Below are positions 34,741 through 45,668 of a stretch of DNA of 64,000 nucleotides, one piece after another. Both the position numbers and the translations under genes were made by a program. This DNA comes from Mesorhizobium sp. CA8 (GTDB lineage Bacteria > Pseudomonadota > Alphaproteobacteria > Rhizobiales > Rhizobiaceae). Where the stretch lies: positions 221,617-285,616 of the forward strand of contig NZ_JAIUHG010000003.1 in NCBI RefSeq assembly GCF_020164955.1, written 5' to 3'. Positions within the stretch are counted from its first letter, which is position 1. Each line of letters begins with the position of its first letter. A model generated the notes under the pieces. The model was not told the origin of the DNA, did not search any database, and worked only from the letters and a program-made list of their open reading frames with translations.

Positions 34741-35706
34741 GTGTTCGAGGGATTCAGCCCGGTCTATGTCGTTTACGCCGCGGCGGCGCTCACCGGCATT
34801 ATGATCGCCGAGGGTTGCTACCTGCTCTATGCCGGGCGCAGCGACAAGCGCACGGCCATCAACCGCCGCATGAGGCTCGCGGAGAATAAGATCAGCCAGG
34901 AACAGGTGCTGATCCAACTGCGCAAGGAGCGCGGGATAGACGGTGGCAGCTCGATCTTTTCCCTCGACCGCTTCCACGCCCTGCGCACGCAGTCGGGCAT
35001 GACCATGCCGCTGCCGAAATTCCTGACGATCACCGCGGGTGTGGCCGCGGCGCTGGCGCTTTTAGGCATCTGGAAGGGCCTGCCGCTCCTGTTCGGCCTC
35101 ATCCTGTTTGTCGTGCTGTCGCCGGTACTGCCGGTGATGGTCATGCGCTTCATGCGCAAGCGCCGGCACAAGCGGTTCGGGATCCAATTGCCCGAGGCGC
35201 TGGAGCTCATCACGCGCGGCCTGAAGGCCGGCCATCCGGTGCCCGTGGCGATCGCCATGGTGGCGCGCGAGATGGCCGATCCGATCGGCACCGAGTTCGG
35301 CGTCGTCGCCGACGAGGTGACCTACGGCTCCGACCTGGTCTCGGCGCTGAACAATCTCTTCGACCGGGTGGGCCATGAAGACCTGCCGCTGTTCGTCACG
35401 GCGGTGTCGATCCAGAGCAGTTCGGGCGGCAATCTGCGCGAGATCCTCGACGGCCTGTCGGCGACGATCCGCGAGCGCGGCAAGCTGCGCCGCAAGGTGC
35501 GCGCCATTTCGACGGAAGGGCGCATGTCGGCTTACATCCTGACCGCGGTGCCGGTGCTTCTGTTCACCGCCATCATGGTGCTGATGCCGCAATTCTACCA
35601 GGATGTCTGGGACGTGCCGAAGACCTGGTACATGATGGGCGGCTCCATTGCCTGGCTGCTGCTCGGCAACGCCATCATGTTCAAGATGTCGAATTTCAGG
35701 TTCTGA
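34741..35706 (+). CDS. tadB: Tad inner-membrane platform protein TadB
   Basis: The 321-residue product belongs to the type II secretion F (GspF-like) family. It has hydrophobic segments near the N-terminus (about 5-25), near 95-140 and at the C-terminus (about 265-320), with the F domain between (ALELITRGLKAGHPVPVAI, QSSSGGNLREILDGLS). With TadC it should form the inner-membrane platform on which CpaF acts. The start is GTG at 34741, four bases after the cpaF stop. Confidence 0.92.
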   Translation: MFEGFSPVYVVYAAAALTGIMIAEGCYLLYAGRSDKRTAINRRMRLAENKISQEQVLIQLRKERGIDGGSSIFSLDRFHALRTQSGMTMPLPKFLTITAGVAAALALLGIWKGLPLLFGLILFVVLSPVLPVMVMRFMRKRRHKRFGIQLPEALELITRGLKAGHPVPVAIAMVAREMADPIGTEFGVVADEVTYGSDLVSALNNLFDRVGHEDLPLFVTAVSIQSSSGGNLREILDGLSATIRERGKLRRKVRAISTEGRMSAYILTAVPVLLFTAIMVLMPQFYQDVWDVPKTWYMMGGSIAWLLLGNAIMFKMSNFRF

Positions 35707-35707
35707 G

Positions 35708-36670
35708 ATGGAAGACGTCATCCGCTTCCTCGCCTCACTCGCGCCGACCTCGCTGGTGCCGGTCGCCGTGCTGCTCCTTGTGTTGGGCGCCGGTGCCGTC
35801 GCATGGCCGCTGGTGCTCGCCAAGGGCGATCGCGGCGAGGTCAAGCGACGGCTGAGGGTGGAGACATTGCAGCCGGCCGAGCAGGCGGAGCCCGCGCCCA
35901 AGAAGAGCACCAATGTCGTGCGCGAGAAGGCGGTGAAACGGGCGCAGGAGTTCTATGCCAAGAGCGATCCGGAAAATGTCGCCCGGCTGCGCATGAAACT
36001 CATCCAGGCCGGCTACATGGAGCCGCGCGCCGTCGGCATGTTCTTCCTCATCCGTTTCGCCATCCTGGTCGGCGCGGCGCTCGGCTCATTCCTGATCAAC
36101 CACTGGGCGGCCAGCGCCGAGTCGACCATGACCAGCCGCTGGACCTTCATCATCCTATCCGGCGCCGGCGGCTATTTCCTGCCGGGCCTGGTGCTGACGC
36201 AGAAAATTCGGGACAAGATGCGCGAATACCGCAACGGCTTTCCCGATTTCATGGATTTGATGATCGTCTGTTCCGATGCCGGCATGAGCATGGAGGCCGG
36301 TATCGAGCGGGTCTCCAAGGAGCTTGCCAGGACCTATCCGTCGCTCAGCCAGAACCTGATGCTGGTGTCGCTGGAACTGCGGGCCGGGCGCAGCCTCGAC
36401 GATGCGCTGAAGGCGCTTGCCGACCGCCTCAGCCTCGACGAAGTCCGCTCCTTCGCGACGCTGCTGCAGCAATCCAAGGAGCTCGGCACCAGCCTGTCGG
36501 GCTCGCTGCGCGTCTTTTCCGACGAAATGCGGCACAAGCGCATGTCGCTGGCCGAGGAGAAGGCGCATGCCCTGCCGGCCAAGATGTCGGTCCCGGTGAC
36601 GGTCTGCATCCTGCCGGTGGTGCTGATGGTCGCCATCATACCGATCATCGTGAAGCTGAGCGCACACTGA
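35708..36670 (+). CDS. tadC: Tad inner-membrane platform protein TadC
   Basis: The 320-residue second GspF-like platform protein has an N-terminal membrane segment (about 12-35), a hydrophobic pair near 115-165, the F domain (FPDFMDLMIVCSDAGMSMEAGI; ELRAGRSLDDALKALADR) and a C-terminal helix. It starts one base after the tadB stop, which shows tight coupling. A long inverted repeat begins 5 bases after its stop and may end the main transcript. Confidence 0.92.
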   Translation: MEDVIRFLASLAPTSLVPVAVLLLVLGAGAVAWPLVLAKGDRGEVKRRLRVETLQPAEQAEPAPKKSTNVVREKAVKRAQEFYAKSDPENVARLRMKLIQAGYMEPRAVGMFFLIRFAILVGAALGSFLINHWAASAESTMTSRWTFIILSGAGGYFLPGLVLTQKIRDKMREYRNGFPDFMDLMIVCSDAGMSMEAGIERVSKELARTYPSLSQNLMLVSLELRAGRSLDDALKALADRLSLDEVRSFATLLQQSKELGTSLSGSLRVFSDEMRHKRMSLAEEKAHALPAKMSVPVTVCILPVVLMVAIIPIIVKLSAH

Positions 36671-36675
36671 GGTGC

Positions 36676-36715
36676 GTCGATATTCAGGTGAGGCCCGCCT
36701 GGTCTGAATATCGAC
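36676..36715. repeat. Long perfect inverted repeat after tadC
   Basis: GTCGATATTCAG at 36676-36687 and CTGAATATCGAC at 36704-36715 are perfect inverted copies of 12 bases around a 16-base loop. There is no T-run, so it is not a classic terminator. Thirteen bases (36679-36691) recur after recJ at 10739-10751, so it is probably a dispersed palindromic (REP-like) element that settled between genes and may also protect the 3' end of the Tad transcript. Confidence 0.7.
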
Positions 36716-36860
36716 ATGCCTCAAAGCCGACGCGAGCGCTGGTTAACGCATCCTTGGCGCGCAACGTAATTTTAGCTGCATTTCGGCACCGAAGCTTAAT
36801 CGCTTTCCTGTAGTTTTTTCCTGAAGAACGACCCGGCAAATCGGGCGATGGGGCAGGGGC

Positions 36861-37334
36861 ATGCGTCAGAGACTTCCCAGGGCAGCGACGGCGTTGGTGG
36901 CCGTCTTGATGATTACCGGCTGCACGACGAACAACAACGTCGACACGACCAAGACCACGGCGATCCAGCCGGTGGCCAAGGATGTCAGCGCCAACGACTT
37001 GGTCGAAGGCAAGGCGCAGTTCCGCGAGGCGAATTTCGGCCTTGCCGAACAGCATTTTCGCAAGGCGGTCGAACTCAAGTCCGACAATGCCGAGGCCTGG
37101 ATGGGGCTTGCCGCATCCTATGACGAGCTTGGCCGCTTCGACTTCGCCGACCGCGCCTACGCGCAGCTTCTGAAGGTCGCCGGGCGCAAGCCGCAGATCG
37201 TCAACAATATGGGTTATTCGCAGCTTCTGCGCGGCAACAAGAAAAGGGCGCGCGCGCTGCTGCTCGAGGCCAAGGCCGGCATGGCCGACCAGACGGTGGT
37301 CAACGCCAATCTGGCGCTGCTCGACAAGGGCTGA
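36861..37334 (+). CDS. TPR lipoprotein, TadD-like
   Basis: The 157-residue precursor has a lipoprotein signal (VAVLMITG-C, Cys near 21) and two or three tetratricopeptide repeats (about 45-150; FREANFGLAEQHFRKAVEL and NAEAWMGLAASYDELGRFD). TadD lipoproteins of Tad loci have this layout and help secretin assembly or pilus stability. Its position 190 bases after tadC, beyond the inverted repeat, suggests either the last gene of the locus or a separate transcript. GGGGCAGGGGC precedes the ATG. Confidence 0.83.
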   Translation: MRQRLPRAATALVAVLMITGCTTNNNVDTTKTTAIQPVAKDVSANDLVEGKAQFREANFGLAEQHFRKAVELKSDNAEAWMGLAASYDELGRFDFADRAYAQLLKVAGRKPQIVNNMGYSQLLRGNKKRARALLLEAKAGMADQTVVNANLALLDKG

Positions 37335-37513
37335 TCCCCAGCGGGTTCGCGTATTCCGTGTACCGCCACGGGATTGCGCCTCACATGTCGACGCTTTGTA
37401 AACCCTGTGTCGAGGTAGCGCCGGGCATCGGCCGAAAACGGTTTGCGCCGGCCGCCGCCAGCCTACATTGAGGGGATCCGGGCACCGGCTAGGCTAGAGG
37501 CAGTTCTTCACGG

Positions 37514-38686
37514 ATGTTGGATTTCAGTTCGCTTCTGCTTGCGGCGGCGCTGTCGGGCATATGCCTCAGCATCACCATGTTCGCGATCTGGCTCACCGCG
37601 CCGAGGGCGCGCTTCGTCCTTACGGTCGCCTGCGGCATCCTGGTGCTCGTCGCCCATGTCGTCGGCTTCTGGGGCTATAGCAAGGATGCCGATCCCTGGC
37701 TGTGCCAGATCGTGCTCGCGCTGCTGACCCTCGGTTTCCTGGTCCTCTGCCTGTCGGCCATGCAGTATCTCGGCTTTCGCGACTACCGCCGCGTCCTCGT
37801 GCCGACGCTGGCCGCGATGGCTGCCTGCGCGATCGTCACTTTTCTCGGTTTCGACGGCATCGGCTTCCAGATCACCTATGCGGCCGTGACGGCGCTGCTC
37901 GCGGCGATCGGGACGATGTTCTGGATGAAGGGGGATCACGACCGCCGGATCCTGCTCGTCGTCTCGTTCCTCAGCGGCGCCTGCGGCTTGTCCTTCGCGC
38001 TGTGTGACCTGGCGCTGCTGGTGCAAGGCCAGTGGGTGCTGGGTGCGGCGCCCGACAATTGGGCGGAGCGGCTGAACTCCGTCGTCGCGGTCGCCTGCAT
38101 GACAGGCCTCGGCGCGCTGACGCTTTCGCTGCACCATCTGCAGGCGCAGATCGAGCTCAAGGCCGAGACGATGACCGATCCGCTGACCGGCCTGATGAAC
38201 CGCCGAGCGCTCAACGAGCTTTACGGCGACCGCAGCTTCGGTCCATTCATGGCGATCGCCATGTTCGATCTCGACCATTTCAAGATGACCAACGACGTCT
38301 TCGGCCACCCCGTCGGCGACCAGGTGCTTTGCCGCTTCGCGGCGGTGATCAAGAAATACGGCAGGGCCGGCGTCGACGCCTTCCGCTTGGGCGGCGAGGA
38401 ATTCGCGCTCGTCATGTCGCGCGTGACGCCCGAAAAGGCGCATGACATGGCAAGCCGGATCGGTGTCGCATTCGGCACGGAGGTCGTTCCAACCCATCGC
38501 GGCCCGCTGCGCAGCAGCGTCAGCGGCGGCATGGGATTCGGTTCGGTCGCGGGTCGCCCCTTGAACGAGGTGCTGGCGCAAGCAGACGCCGCGCTTTATG
38601 CGGCCAAGCGTGCCGGGCGCAACCGCGTCATTGCTCAGCTGGCAGCGGACCGGCCCGATGCCGGGCCGGCCCTGAAGACTGCCTGA
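37514..38686 (+). CDS. Membrane diguanylate cyclase (GGDEF)
   Basis: The 390-residue protein has an N-terminal block of about six membrane helices (residues 5-195) and a C-terminal GGDEF domain (about 215-375) with active-site GGEEF at 293-297 and the preceding DLDHFKMTNDVFGHPVGD. It should make c-di-GMP from two GTP. The usual RxxD inhibitory site is not intact (RAGV stands in its place), so product inhibition may be weak. It follows the tadD-like gene by 179 bases with no gene between, and c-di-GMP often controls adhesion pili; that link is inference. Confidence 0.92.
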   Translation: MLDFSSLLLAAALSGICLSITMFAIWLTAPRARFVLTVACGILVLVAHVVGFWGYSKDADPWLCQIVLALLTLGFLVLCLSAMQYLGFRDYRRVLVPTLAAMAACAIVTFLGFDGIGFQITYAAVTALLAAIGTMFWMKGDHDRRILLVVSFLSGACGLSFALCDLALLVQGQWVLGAAPDNWAERLNSVVAVACMTGLGALTLSLHHLQAQIELKAETMTDPLTGLMNRRALNELYGDRSFGPFMAIAMFDLDHFKMTNDVFGHPVGDQVLCRFAAVIKKYGRAGVDAFRLGGEEFALVMSRVTPEKAHDMASRIGVAFGTEVVPTHRGPLRSSVSGGMGFGSVAGRPLNEVLAQADAALYAAKRAGRNRVIAQLAADRPDAGPALKTA

Positions 38687-38693
38687 GCAAACG

Positions 38694-41504
<2,811 letters not shown>

Positions 41505-41521
41505 GTCGTTATGTCCTGATA

Positions 41522-41890
41522 TCAGCCGATATGGGCTTTGTAGGCGGCCTCATCCATGAGGCTGTCGAGCTGGCCTTCGTCGGCCAGCTTCATCCTCCAG
41601 AGCCAGCCGTCGCCGGTCGCGGCCGAATTGACCAGCGAGGGGTCGGCCGACAGCGAAGCGTTGGCCTCGGTGATCTCGCCGTCGACCGGCGCGTAGACGT
41701 CCGATGCCGCCTTGACCGATTCGACGACCACGGCCGTATCACCCTTGGCGAGCTTGCGGCCGATCTCCGGCAGCTCGACGAAAACGAGGTCGCCGAGCTG
41801 TTCCTGCGCATAGTCGGTGATGCCGACAGTGGCGACGCCGCCTTCGACGCGGAGCCATTCATGGTCTTCAGTGAAATAGGTCTTTGCCAT
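41522..41890 (-). CDS. gcvH: Glycine cleavage system H protein
   Basis: GcvH is the lipoyl carrier that shuttles the aminomethyl intermediate between P, T and L proteins. The 122-residue protein has [20 protein letters not shown] and the lipoyl lysine K60 in [19 protein letters not shown] lies about 11 bases before the ATG at 41890. The frame stays open upstream into gcvT in another reading frame, which I discount. It is 7 bases after gcvT. Confidence 0.98.
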   Translation of the reverse strand: MAKTYFTEDHEWLRVEGGVATVGITDYAQEQLGDLVFVELPEIGRKLAKGDTAVVVESVKAASDVYAPVDGEITEANASLSADPSLVNSAATGDGWLWRMKLADEGQLDSLMDEAAYKAHIG

Positions 41891-41897
41891 CTGGAAA

Positions 41898-42998
41898 TCA
41901 TCCTTTGCGGTAGCGGTGTGGGGTGAAGGGCAGGGACGCGACGTCGACCGGGATTTTCGCCCCGCGGACATCGGCGAAGAGTTTCGTGCCGGCTTTGGCC
42001 AGCCCGGTGTTGACGAAGCCCATGGCGACCGGGTGTCCCGACGAAGGGCCGAAGCCGCCTGAGGTGACGTGGCCGGCCGGATTGCCGCCGGCATCGACGA
42101 GCGCCGCGCCGGCGCGAACCGGCTGGCGACCGTCGGGCTTCAGGCCGACGCGCTTCTGCGACGGCCCGCGCTCGATGATCGAGCGCAGCGCGTCGGCGCC
42201 GATGAAATGGCCGGAAGCGCGAACTTCCTTGGGGATCGCCCACATCAATCCGGCGCTTGCCGGGTCGATTTCCGGCGTCAGGTCCTGGCCATGCAGGCAA
42301 AGACCGGCTTCGAGCCGTAGGCTGTCGCGCGCGGCAAGGCCGATCCACTGCACGCGCTCGTCCCCCAGCAGTATCGCGACCAGATCCCGCGCGTCCTTCT
42401 CCGGCAGGCCGATCTCGAAACCGTCCTCGCCGGTGTAGCCGGAGCGGCTCATGAACCAGTTTTGACGTGGCTCGATGCCATGCATGAAGAGCAGCGAGCC
42501 GGTTTCGATGCCGGCTCGGGACAGGGCGGCCCACGCTTCCGGACCCTGGATCGCCAGGAAGACGTGGTCGAGCGGCTCGATCTTGGCATCGAAATCGGCG
42601 GCCAGGGCGCGCAGATGCTTCTCGTCCTCCACCGCGTTGCCGGCATTGGCCACCACCATGAAACGGTCATCGCCCAGGCGGGTGACGATCAGGTCGTCGA
42701 TGATGCCCGCCGCTTCGTTGAGGAAGAAGGTGTATTTGGACTGGGAAATTCCCAGCGCGTCGGCATCGAGCGGGCAGGCGCGGTCGAGAAGCGCCGCTGC
42801 ACCCGGACCGGAGACCTCGAACAGCTTCATATGCGAGATGTCGAACAGGCCGGCATGCTCGCGCGTGTGAAGATGCTCCTTCATCACGCCGGGCGGGTAG
42901 GTGAGCGGCATCGACCAGCCGGCGAAGGCGCCGAAACGCGCGCCCGCAGCCTTATGCAAGTCCTCAAGGGGGAGGTGTCTGGTGTCTTCGCCTGTCAT
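41898..42998 (-). CDS. gcvT: Glycine cleavage system T protein (aminomethyltransferase)
   Basis: GcvT transfers the methylene group to tetrahydrofolate, releasing ammonia. The 366-residue protein has the GcvT fold with [18 protein letters not shown] and [15 protein letters not shown] near the N-terminus, [13 protein letters not shown] in the folate region, and a C-terminal barrel. I chose ATG 42998 ([10 protein letters not shown]), which has GGAG 5 bases upstream; an ATG at 43022 would add eight residues. It is the first gene of gcvTHP, 52 bases after the glycine riboswitch. Confidence 0.97.
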   Translation of the reverse strand: MTGEDTRHLPLEDLHKAAGARFGAFAGWSMPLTYPPGVMKEHLHTREHAGLFDISHMKLFEVSGPGAAALLDRACPLDADALGISQSKYTFFLNEAAGIIDDLIVTRLGDDRFMVVANAGNAVEDEKHLRALAADFDAKIEPLDHVFLAIQGPEAWAALSRAGIETGSLLFMHGIEPRQNWFMSRSGYTGEDGFEIGLPEKDARDLVAILLGDERVQWIGLAARDSLRLEAGLCLHGQDLTPEIDPASAGLMWAIPKEVRASGHFIGADALRSIIERGPSQKRVGLKPDGRQPVRAGAALVDAGGNPAGHVTSGGFGPSSGHPVAMGFVNTGLAKAGTKLFADVRGAKIPVDVASLPFTPHRYRKG

Positions 42999-43050
42999 GT
43001 CTTCTCCAGAGTCGCACGGCAAACGACCGCCATTGGCGGCCTAGTCGTGC

Positions 43051-43225
43051 CCCTCTGTCTGAAGCCTGAGAGACTCGCGCCCCGTAACTCTGTCGGCAGC
43101 GCTTACACCTTCGGCGCGGGAAGATTCCCGACTTTCCAGAGTTGTCTTTCCCGTGCACGGTTCTTTTGCCTGAGAGATTTCGGGCGATTTCCCCTTCGGC
43201 GACAGCTTACGCTGTTCTCTCCCGC
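43051..43225 (-). promoter_or_regulatory. Tandem glycine riboswitch controlling gcvTHP
   Basis: On the minus strand two similar aptamers stand in a row, each with the conserved CTCTCAGGC core (plus-strand 43168-43176 for the first, 43064-43072 for the second) and a CCGAAGG-type loop (about 43193-43200 and 43109-43116). The first starts GCGGGAGAG near 43225 and the second ends CAGAGGGG near 43051. Tandem glycine aptamers usually switch gcv genes on when glycine is high. A strong hairpin (43023-43048, CCGCC-AAT-GGCGG within ACGAC / TCGT) lies between the aptamers and the gcvT ribosome-binding site and may be the expression platform. Confidence 0.93.
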
Positions 43226-43298
43226 AAACAGGAAGGACTCAGTCGCCTGAGCCCTCGACGCGCCATCCATAGCCCGTCGGCGACACCTTGTCACCTCC

Positions 43299-43478
43299 AT
43301 GCGACATGTAAAGCGCGCCGAGACGATCGATGCCGGCGATGCCAAATGGCTGGCCGAGCGTGTCGGCGGTTGACAGCGGCCGTTGCGCGACAACGAGCGC
43401 GTGCTGCCGACGCTGATCAGGCAGGCTTCGCCGGAAATTCATCCGGCGCTGAAACCGCTGCTTGAGAAAGTGGCCTAG
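43299..43478 (+). pseudogene. Decayed C-terminal fragment of a rhizobial protein
   Basis: The plus-strand frame reads MRHVKRAETIDAGDAKWLAE and on to VGG, then TGA at 43371-43373, then continues QRPLRDNERVLPTL through PEIHPALKPLLEKVA to a TAG at 43476-43478. A helical 'D-A-x-W-L-x-x-R ... L-x-D-N-E-R' pattern on both sides of the stop looks like one protein with damage between. Removing one T and adding one base around 43371-43381 would restore a continuous GGDSGRLRDNER. I recall rhizobial proteins with such endings but cannot name the family. The region also holds no start signal. It overlaps the convergent GNAT stop by 4 bases. Confidence 0.42.
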
Positions 43479-43915
43479 GCGTTTCCCGCAAGTGTCTTGC
43501 AAAGGATGATGTTGGAATGGCCTTCGGGCCAGCCGGTCAGTTCGGCCATGCGCTCGAAGCCGGCCTTTTCGTACAAGCCCGGCGCCTGGAAGTCGTGGGT
43601 CGAAACCCATATCCGCAGCGAGCCGCGCGCGGCAGCCTCCGCGACGAAGGCATCGAGCAGCGTCCTGCCGTGGCCAAGGCCTCGGTAGGCCTCGTCGACC
43701 CACATCAGCGTGAGCTCGGCAATGCCGGCCCAGGAATAGCCCGCGGCGGCCCCGATGGCGCGGCCTTTCTCATCCCGCAGCGCAAAGACGAGGGCACGGT
43801 CGTCACCACGACCGGTCAGCCGCCGGTTGTCGTCGTTGAGACGTTCCTCGATGGCACTAAGCTCGGCGGGCGCAAGATCGTGCTCGGCCTGCAGGCGAGG
43901 GCCATCAAATCCCGC
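43475..43915 (-). CDS. GNAT-family N-acetyltransferase
   Basis: The 146-residue protein has the GNAT acetyl-CoA fold: ELTLMWVDEAYRGLGHGRTLLDAF carries the motif A pyrophosphate loop (in RGLGHG) and GLYEKAGFERMAELTG the C-terminal part. The substrate is unknown. The start is either ATG 43915 (MAGFDG) or ATG 43930 (MATTG); both overlap the end of the molybdoenzyme gene, so the two are probably cotranslated. Confidence 0.85.
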   Translation of the reverse strand, partial: AGFDGPRLQAEHDLAPAELSAIEERLNDDNRRLTGRGDDRALVFALRDEKGRAIGAAAGYSWAGIAELTLMWVDEAYRGLGHGRTLLDAFVAEAAARGSLRIWVSTHDFQAPGLYEKAGFERMAELTGWPEGHSNIILCKTLAGNA

Positions 43916-44696
43916 CATACCAGTCGTAGCCATTGTCTTCCCAATAGCCGCCGCGGCCGCCGCCGATGTTGGCGAAACTGTCGACCAGCTCGATCTTGGA
44001 AAGGTATTTCGGCATCTTGTAGCCGAGCTGGCGCTCGACCCGCACACGCAGCGGCGCGCCGTTCTCGACCGGCAGAGGCTTGCCGTTCAGGCCATAGGCC
44101 AGAATCGTCTGCGGATGGCGGGCGTCGATCAGGTCGATGGTGCCGTAATATTTGATGTCGCCTGACAGGCTTTGCTCGATCGTATCGAGACAGTGGAACA
44201 TGACGTAGCGGGCCTGCGGCTTGACCACCGCCTGGTCGAGCACCAGCGACAGCGGCGTGCCGGTCCATTTAGCGATGCAGCTCCAGCCTTCGACGCAGTC
44301 ATGGCGGGTGATCTGCGTGCGGCTCGGCATGTTCTGGAGCTGCTCGCGGCTCAGCGACAGCGGTTTTTCAACAAGGCCGGTAACCTCCAGCCGCCAGTCA
44401 GCGAAATTGTTGGCGAGCAGACCTTTGTAGGTGTCGTCATCGGGCGCCGTGACGCCGTTCGGCCGCTGCGGCTGGCGGATGTCGGCTTCGGTGAATTCCG
44501 GCGCCAGCGCGTCCCGGCCGGCGAGCAGGCGCTGGGCGCGCCAGGTGAGGCCGTTGGCGTTTTCGAGGAAGCTGCGCAGTCCGCCGCCGATGCCGAGACC
44601 GCTGTCGAATACGTCACAACCCGACAGCGCGATGCCGGACAGGCCGAGGCTGCTGGCGGTCAGGAACTTGCGGCGGCTGATCTCAAATTTTGCCAT
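43905..44696 (-). CDS. Molybdopterin-dependent oxidoreductase, YedY/sulfite-oxidase type
   Basis: The 263-residue protein has a twin-arginine signal (SRRKFLTASSLGLSG) and then LSG-C27, so it may be exported by Tat and also lipidated. The sulfite-oxidase-type domain includes RHDCVEGWSC with the molybdenum ligand Cys134. It is shorter than E. coli MsrP/YedY (over 300 residues). YedY repairs oxidised methionine in periplasmic proteins; the role here is uncertain. The next gene in the same strand order, upstream, encodes a membrane cytochrome b that should pass electrons to it. Only one base separates the two genes. Confidence 0.88.
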   Translation of the reverse strand: MAKFEISRRKFLTASSLGLSGIALSGCDVFDSGLGIGGGLRSFLENANGLTWRAQRLLAGRDALAPEFTEADIRQPQRPNGVTAPDDDTYKGLLANNFADWRLEVTGLVEKPLSLSREQLQNMPSRTQITRHDCVEGWSCIAKWTGTPLSLVLDQAVVKPQARYVMFHCLDTIEQSLSGDIKYYGTIDLIDARHPQTILAYGLNGKPLPVENGAPLRVRVERQLGYKMPKYLSKIELVDSFANIGGGRGGYWEDNGYDWYGGI

Positions 44697-44697
44697 G

Positions 44698-45570
44698 TCA
44701 GACGCTCCTCTCGGTCGGCTCAGCGTGCTTCGCAGGCGGGTCGGTGCGGTACCAGCCGGTGATGATCGAGCGCAGCTCGTTGATCGGGCCGGCGGCGAGG
44801 ATCATCAGGATGTGGACGATGAAGAAAAGGACGAGCAGCAGCATGACGGTGAAGTGGATGGTGCGCGCCGTCTGCCGGCCGCCGAGGATTTCGTTGAGCC
44901 AGGGCAATACCGAATTCATGCTCGGCGACATTGCGAGGCCGGTGATGATCATCAGCGGCAAAAGCACGAAGAGCACGCCGCCATAGGCCATTTTCTGCAG
45001 TGTGTTGTATTCGCGTGTGTGGTGGAATTTCAGCTTCGCGTGATCGACGATGTCGCGCGGCAGCTTGCGCAGGTCTGACACGCGAGGAGCGAGATCGCGG
45101 CGGATATGGCCGTTGATCAGGCTGGCGATCAGCCAGATGAGCAGCGTCGTGGTCAGGATCCAGGCGAAGAAGAAGTGCACGACGCGGGCCGTGCCGAGAT
45201 CGTAATAGGACGGGATCGTTGCCCAGGAAGGGAAGGCGCGGGGCGTCTCTTGTCCCGGCGGACCCGACCAGCCGAGCACGCCGGTGGTGTCGAAGCGATG
45301 GCCGAAGATTTCAGTGAAGCCGCGCGGACCGTTGGCGGTGTTTTCGGCGCCGATCTGGAGGATGGTGTTGTTGAATTCGAAGCCGGATTGCTTGCCGATA
45401 TAGAGCTGCGGCCGCGCGTTGAAAATCTGCAGGCCGGAAAGCAGCATGAAGAACAGCGAGAAAGCCCAGATCCAATGGGTCAACCGCGTCCAGCGCGATT
45501 GCCGATAGATGAGGGTCGTGTCCTTGCCGTCCGCCTCGGCGGCGGAATGGTTGTTGGCAACGGTGTCCAT
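44698..45570 (-). CDS. Cytochrome b561-type membrane protein, redox partner of the molybdoenzyme
   Basis: The 290-residue protein has four or five membrane helices with His residues placed for haem: RLTHWIWAFSLFFMLLSG near the N-terminus, ARVVHFFFAWILTTTLL, HFTVMLLLVLFFIVHILM. This is the Ni/Fe-hydrogenase-type cytochrome b fold used by YedZ-like partners. I chose ATG 45570, which has GGAGG 4 bases upstream; ATGs at 45588 and 45645 are possible. It should move electrons from the quinone pool to the periplasmic molybdoenzyme. Confidence 0.87.
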   Translation of the reverse strand: MDTVANNHSAAEADGKDTTLIYRQSRWTRLTHWIWAFSLFFMLLSGLQIFNARPQLYIGKQSGFEFNNTILQIGAENTANGPRGFTEIFGHRFDTTGVLGWSGPPGQETPRAFPSWATIPSYYDLGTARVVHFFFAWILTTTLLIWLIASLINGHIRRDLAPRVSDLRKLPRDIVDHAKLKFHHTREYNTLQKMAYGGVLFVLLPLMIITGLAMSPSMNSVLPWLNEILGGRQTARTIHFTVMLLLVLFFIVHILMILAAGPINELRSIITGWYRTDPPAKHAEPTERSV

Positions 45571-45668
45571 CTTGCCTCCGGCCGCCATCGGGAGGCGGCT
45601 TCTCAGGTCATTGTCTCCCCCTGAATACGTCGCCGCACAAGGCAATGTTTCATGCGATCACGGATTTA

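Noticed and set aside
43239..43310. Minus-strand micro-ORF (GTG or ATG start, GGAGGTGAC before it) ending in GWRVEGSGD just upstream of the riboswitch
   Set aside because: Fifteen to 22 codons only, on the opposite strand of the decayed fragment; a leader peptide before a riboswitch is not expected and nothing else supports it.
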